Below, piece after piece: positions 16,371 through 20,000 of a stretch of DNA of 20,000 nucleotides. Source of the stretch: Chara braunii (Eukaryota; Streptophyta; Charophyceae; Charales; Characeae). The notes under the pieces are model-generated. The model was not told the DNA's origin, ran no database searches, and saw only the letters and a list, made by a program, of their open reading frames with translations. Where the stretch lies: contig BFEA01000549.1 of the NCBI GenBank assembly GCA_003427395.1, positions 87,140 to 107,139 of the forward strand, in the 5' to 3' direction. Each line of letters begins with the position of its first letter. Position 1 is the first letter of the stretch. Position numbers and translations under genes: made by a program.

Positions 16371-17510
16371 CTAGCACACCATGCAAGCTAGAGTCGGGCT
16401 CGAGTTCCTCCCCATTGGAATACCAAAGCTCTGTCTTAGAACGAGCGATCCACATTTGACATAGGCATGTGACAGGTCATACATTAGCATCTCTTTCAGG
16501 GAACGAAAACTTATGGTTACGTAACCATCCATTTTTCGAAGCGACATGGACAACATGCACTCCTTACCCCTCCAACTCACTCTCATCGCTTTCAAACCTT
16601 TGCTACTGTGTACATCAAGCAACCATTCTACAGACTTCACCACGCTTTCATGCGACAATTTTGCAAACATATCTTTTACATCATAACTTCTTACTACTAC
16701 CGCATCGTTCTTCTTCCTCAGCGAATTCTGATGTTTCATCAGAACCGGCTTCAGCTTGTCAGTGGCCGAAAGATCAAAGTGGAAACTCTTCTTTAGGCTG
16801 ATAAGCATATACCTCACCACACGATCGAGCCTGACACTGGCTAACCTTGTTGGGTCTGCAGTGGCTGGGGAGATAGGTCTCCACCTGTCTAGGTCCTTAT
16901 CTTTAGGGATGACGTAGGCCACCCCTACCCTCCCATCCTTTCCCCATTCACCAATAGCCTTTAGTCCTTTGGCATTATAGTTAGCCCTGTCTAACCTCAA
17001 AATTTCCGGCTTGGAACCTTCTTCTACATCAAAACTACCATTCCATCTGAATGTCAAATGCTGCGCATGCATGTACAACACTGGACATAGCAAAACCGTT
17101 GCCCTAGGATTGCGATCTATCGGGACAGCTACAAGATCCCTGTAAGGATAGAACCACGCCCGTACCTGTTCCTCACTCATGCCCTTCCATCGAGATGGCT
17201 TCTCTACACAGCATCTACGCTGTAACTCCGGGCTCAAGAATACCTTCTGTCCATATTCCCAAGGCTTCAGGGATTCGAGGATACAATTCTCGATCCGATC
17301 ATATTTGTCACGTCCGATGGTCACATTCCTCGAGTTCTGGACGAAATCCGGGATCCCAGGTATATCATCCGCCCCTACCTTGACATGCCCGTCATATCTC
17401 GGGAGATCCATATCAACGTACGTGCATATCGCAGCGTCATGACGAACCCACTGTTTATGGTTGTGGATAAGATCTGCAACCGTCTTTTTATTCATAAGCA
17501 CCACCCTCAT
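16371..17510 (-). pseudogene. Penelope-like RT, fingers and palm N-terminal part
   Basis: The frame of 379 codons has a 190-residue leader and then RT motifs: GVAYVIPKDKDLDRWRPISP (196-215, fingers), VVVRSYDVKDMFAKLSHESV (271-290, motif A with catalytic Asp277), a helical spacer, and LRQSFGIPMGRNSSPTLACM (358-377, motif B with the G-I-P-x-G and S-P pattern of Penelope/telomerase-like RTs). It would copy element RNA into cDNA at a nicked target. The listed ATG is preceded in frame by a TGA (17529-17531) and beyond it by further coding sense, so it is not the true start. Confidence 0.85.
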
Positions 17511-17528
17511 GCGACCGGAGACGTAATT

Positions 17529-18167
17529 TCAGATAGCCTCATCATGGATAAGCCGACCAATAGCATCCACAGCTACATCTCTAACACCCTTAGTCTTCAG
17601 CGACGGTGAGTATGGAACCTTCACGTGTGGTCTCTTACGAATGTCCACCTGGTACTTGTTCTTGATCACCTTCGATATCCGGATCTTCAGCGTACCCCTC
17701 GTTTTCTTCGTGGCGACGAGAGACGCAGTCGTGTATAACGCGACCAACTTGGATGAGGTCATTCGGTAGGCCTGCTTCACACGGTATGGTCGCACTAGGA
17801 TCTCCCTCAAATAACTCTTTCTGTGTTCTATAGCAGAAGAGATGATCTTCACCTTTCGAATCAGGAATGAAGAACGACCTTCCAGATTCGACCGGCAATC
17901 TTTTAAACGATACATTTTACCATTCATCCTTATTTCCGTGTCACTAGCCCTTGACTGAATCTCCCGCCAGCCATCGCACCATAGTTCGCCTCCTGTTGTC
18001 AATACCGCGTCACCTCCCGTGTCATTTCTGAGAGCCTCCAGCAGATTCCGTCTCTTTTCCTCCCAATAGTGTTCAGCGCCGGAGAAAATCTCGCTATCAA
18101 TGCTGATTCCGCCTTCCCTAGATCCTCTATCCCAACCACTACTGGGATAATAATGTACCTCTCCCAT
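17529..18167 (-). pseudogene. Linker between GIY-YIG and RT
   Basis: This frame is the same as the RT frame and ends at the TGA at 17529-17531. From about residue 40 it reads as a basic protein, with GELWCDGWREIQSRASDTEI, IEHRKSYLREILVRPYR and RISKVIKNKYQVDIRKRPHV. Its first 35 codons overlap the end of the GIY-YIG frame and are probably not the real reading; the sense passes from one frame to the other near 18050. No known domain is recognised; position and charge fit the linker between nuclease and RT, possibly RNA-binding. Confidence 0.55.
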
Positions 18168-18499
18168 CCAAATCTCCGTAACCAGACGTGTAATTTTCGG
18201 GCATTTCCGTAATTACCTGACACGGCGCACCTCACATGTTCGGCCGATCTAGTTATAATTCTCCTCACGGTACACCCGATGTAAATGTGTTTACACCAGG
18301 GGCTAGCTATGACGTGGACGCTGGAGTCTCTGGTATCTACATTCTTAATCGCATCATCATTAAGGATTGCTAGCCATTTTTTCATCCACGGAAACTTACC
18401 CTGGATGGCAAGCAACATAAACACCCTTGTCACTTGATTTTCTACATCAGAATGCACAAGCCTACCTTCTTCGCCCATCCTTCCTAACCTTGCTGTCAT
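17999..18499 (-). pseudogene. GIY-YIG endonuclease domain of the Penelope-like element
   Basis: The frame of 166 codons carries the nuclease core: VHVIASPWCKHIYIGCTVRR (61-80, with YIG at 73-75; the GIY half is degenerate, VIAS), ITRSAEHVR (82-90, the helix normally bearing Arg and His), GWERYIIIPVV strands, and GKAESALIARFSPALNT (128-144) with the metal-binding Glu131 and the conserved Asn143. It would nick target DNA to prime reverse transcription. The 60-residue leader is helical and Trp-containing. Its position upstream of the RT is the permuted arrangement. The first ATG is preceded by open codons and a stop. Confidence 0.75.
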
Positions 18500-18546
18500 A
18501 CACGCCTCAAGGGTCTCCGTATCTATTCAGATATACCTAATCCACG

Positions 18547-18990
18547 TCACCTTTCTCCTATCGAGGCCGGACTCTTTTCAAAAAATCCCTCGTATGCGAG
18601 CTTTGTCTTGCACCTTACTAGTTCACAAATCATCTCTTCCTTCCTTGCACACGGTATCCCTTCCTTGCTACATATTTTTCGAAGTTCGGCCACCTTCTTT
18701 GCTGACATTCTTCGATGGATTTCCAGAGCATACTCGACGACGCCATCGTTAGAGCATGCGGCTGCCAAGTTTTTCTTAGGAGTTCTGAGATTCTCTTCAC
18801 TCTCTTCTCTTACCTCGGCGATCGATCTTGCTGGTTTTTTGGACACGTGCTCTTCGTCGTGTTTAACCACCTTTCTCTTCCCTGTCCTCTTCCGTTTTTC
18901 AATAGCGTAAATCAGTTTATCGGCCTCCTCCTTCACCTCCTCGCTGTCCTCCTCAGACTCATCTAAGTAGCTCCTTATCTCACGAAGCAT
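18547..18990 (-). pseudogene. Basic and SAP-like segment of the Penelope-like ORF
   Basis: This continues the zinc-knuckle frame after an in-frame TGA, so its ATG is internal. It has an acidic helix (ESEEDSEEVKEEADKL), a strongly basic stretch (KRKRTGKRK, 32-40) that could act as a nuclear signal, and at 94-129 RMSAKKVAELRKICSKEGIP followed by KEEMICELVRCK, whose helix-loop-helix spacing resembles SAP/HeH DNA-binding motifs. A stop at 18547-18549 and a frame change separate it from the nuclease. The SAP call is by pattern only. Confidence 0.5.
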
Positions 18991-19050
18991 CCTGGCTTTG
19001 GATTTTGGAGATTTCTTCTTTACCGGGGCCGCTGTCAGTGCCAGCTGGCT

Positions 19051-19476
19051 TCAGTTGTGCTGCGCCAGTAGCCTGAAGATGGTCGATTCCAGACGTGCCT
19101 CCCTAGCTTCAACTTCCCTGATCTTCTCAGATTCCCTCCTCCTTTCTTCCTCCATCCTTCTATTGTCCATTTCTTCTCTCATCTTTCTCTCGTTCTCCTC
19201 CTCCTCCCTTTGCACGGCTCTCTTGTAAAACTCTCTCATCTTCGACGATTCAGTGTCTACCGTTGGTGGTGTTCTATTCGGTGCTTGCCAGCAGTTTCGA
19301 GAATAATGGCCCATTTTTCCACATATATAGCACGTGACCTTGCCTTGAGAAGCCCCTCCGGTAGCCACGCTAAACGGTTGCTGAGAAGCTCCAAACTGCC
19401 CTTGACTCATCGGCTGTTGGGACATCCTGAAGTGTCCTTGGCTAATTGGAATTCCGGTCTGTTGATTAGGAATCAT
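19051..19476 (-). pseudogene. CCHC zinc knuckle and coiled coil of the Penelope-like ORF
   Basis: The frame of 141 codons starts at an ATG with a Gln/Ser/Gly-rich, low-complexity leader (1-45), then a perfect retroviral-type knuckle CYICGKMGHYSRNC (Cys49, Cys52, His57, Cys62), a Pro-rich spacer, and a highly charged helix (REEEENERKMREEMDNRRME, about 80-135), presumably a coiled coil. It ends RLLAQHN with TGA at 19051-19053, but the same frame stays open and flows into the SAP-like segment, so the TGA is a single mutation or a readthrough point. A Gag-like nucleic-acid-binding knuckle at the front of a Penelope-like ORF is unusual. It could also be a separate gene adjoining the element. Confidence 0.6.
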
Positions 19477-20000
19477 TTCGGATCCTCCTCTGCTGAACTC
19501 TCAACCTCCTTACTCTACTGTCTCGCAGGATATACCCGACACTATATACTCTGCCGAGCACCCTATCTAATTGTGTGAGTAACTCCGCCTTTGTATCCTG
19601 AGTGTTCTCGTGCAGAGCTATATGTAGTATCGGTATTGACTCATTCAACTCCGTCTAAAAATCGCTCTACGATCTTTCCAGCTCTATTTCCCTTACTTCT
19701 CTAGTAATCATCCCTATCACTCTTCTACAATCGTGCTTTCTACACGCGCCCAATTACAACGGAATTCCAAACTGGTTATAACAACCCACCCTTCACCCTT
19801 CAGCTTCAAGTTTCTCTTCTTCGACATTGCCAGTCCTAGGATAGCGATCGTAAATATCATACATGGCCTAAAGTATTTCAACTTCATATTCTTAATCCAG
19901 TCGATGCGCAACAACATCTGGCTCACCTACCACCCTGATTTGTTCCCCGTCATACATCTGACTATAATGTTCAACATACCCATCTACTAATCCTCATTCA
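19477..20000. other. Stretch without recognisable gene
   Basis: Upstream of the zinc-knuckle ORF on the minus strand. Frames of 60-120 codons exist but show no motif or compositional coding signal. The promoter or 5' end of the Penelope-like element should lie here; no boundary is seen. Confidence 0.45.

Larger units (their letters stand above)
15786..19476 (-). mobile_element. Degenerate Penelope-like element, GIY-YIG before RT
   Basis: Read on the minus strand, the coding order is CCHC knuckle and coiled coil, SAP-like segment, GIY-YIG endonuclease, RT palm, RT thumb. A GIY-YIG nuclease joined to an RT of this type is diagnostic of Penelope-like elements; having it N-terminal places the element with the permuted clades described in green algae and animals (Chlamys and Naiad types). 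Stops and frameshifts at about 19051, 18547, 18050, 17529, 16371, 16100 and 16018 show it is dead. Element ends, terminal repeats and target duplication are not visible; the limits given are those of coding sense. Confidence 0.75.

Noticed and set aside
16730-16745. CTGATGAAAC on the minus strand as a hammerhead core
   Set aside because: It lies within the RT coding sequence and lacks flanking stems and a properly spaced GAAA.
1-20000. tRNA, rRNA genes or CRISPR array
   Set aside because: No cloverleaf, conserved rRNA core or regularly spaced identical repeats with unique spacers were seen on either strand.

Overview
The window looks like repeat-rich nuclear DNA from a plant-lineage eukaryote. 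I see no host gene, rRNA, tRNA or CRISPR array. The coding signal belongs to retroelements: a decayed chromodomain-type Ty3/Gypsy element, a decayed Penelope-like element (PLE) with its GIY-YIG nuclease in front of the reverse transcriptase (an order known from green algae and some animals), and a separate gag-like gene. With the very long CT/GA tracts, a streptophyte alga such as Chara is my best guess; that is inference.

Left third (1 to about 5.17 kb): coding sense is on the minus strand. Read from 4.84 kb down to 1.17 kb it holds the tail of one protein module (A), a frame-broken module (B), a nearly open module (C), a short coiled-coil remnant and a gag-like gene broken once. Modules A, B and C share motifs at a spacing of roughly 890-900 bp, so they look like diverged repeats of one protein unit that I do not recognise.

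Middle (5.17 to about 12.1 kb): a plus-strand Ty3/Gypsy element in the order gag (coiled coil, capsid, RG-rich tail, degenerate zinc knuckle), protease, reverse transcriptase, RNase H, integrase, chromodomain-like tail, purine tract and one probable 3' LTR with a TATA box. The copy is dead: it has frameshifts, in-frame stops, an altered RT active site (YLAD) and an altered RNase H aspartate. No 5' LTR is visible.

Between elements (about 12.1 to 15.8 kb): non-coding, low-complexity DNA. It holds a diverged direct-repeat pair, a GC-rich block, long A and T runs, a foldback (MITE-like) palindrome, a duplicated unit of about 100 bp ending in A-runs, a CT tract of about 180 bp interrupted by an N, facing GA tracts and a small nested hairpin.

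Right (15.8 to 19.5 kb, minus strand): the PLE. In protein order it reads CCHC zinc knuckle, charged coiled coil, basic stretch plus SAP-like helix-extended-loop-helix, GIY-YIG nuclease, RT fingers/palm and RT thumb. At least seven breaks interrupt it, and the RT motif reads RKIDD. A PLE carrying a gag-like zinc knuckle and a SAP-like segment upstream of an N-terminal GIY-YIG is the most interesting system here, followed by the three-copy module protein.
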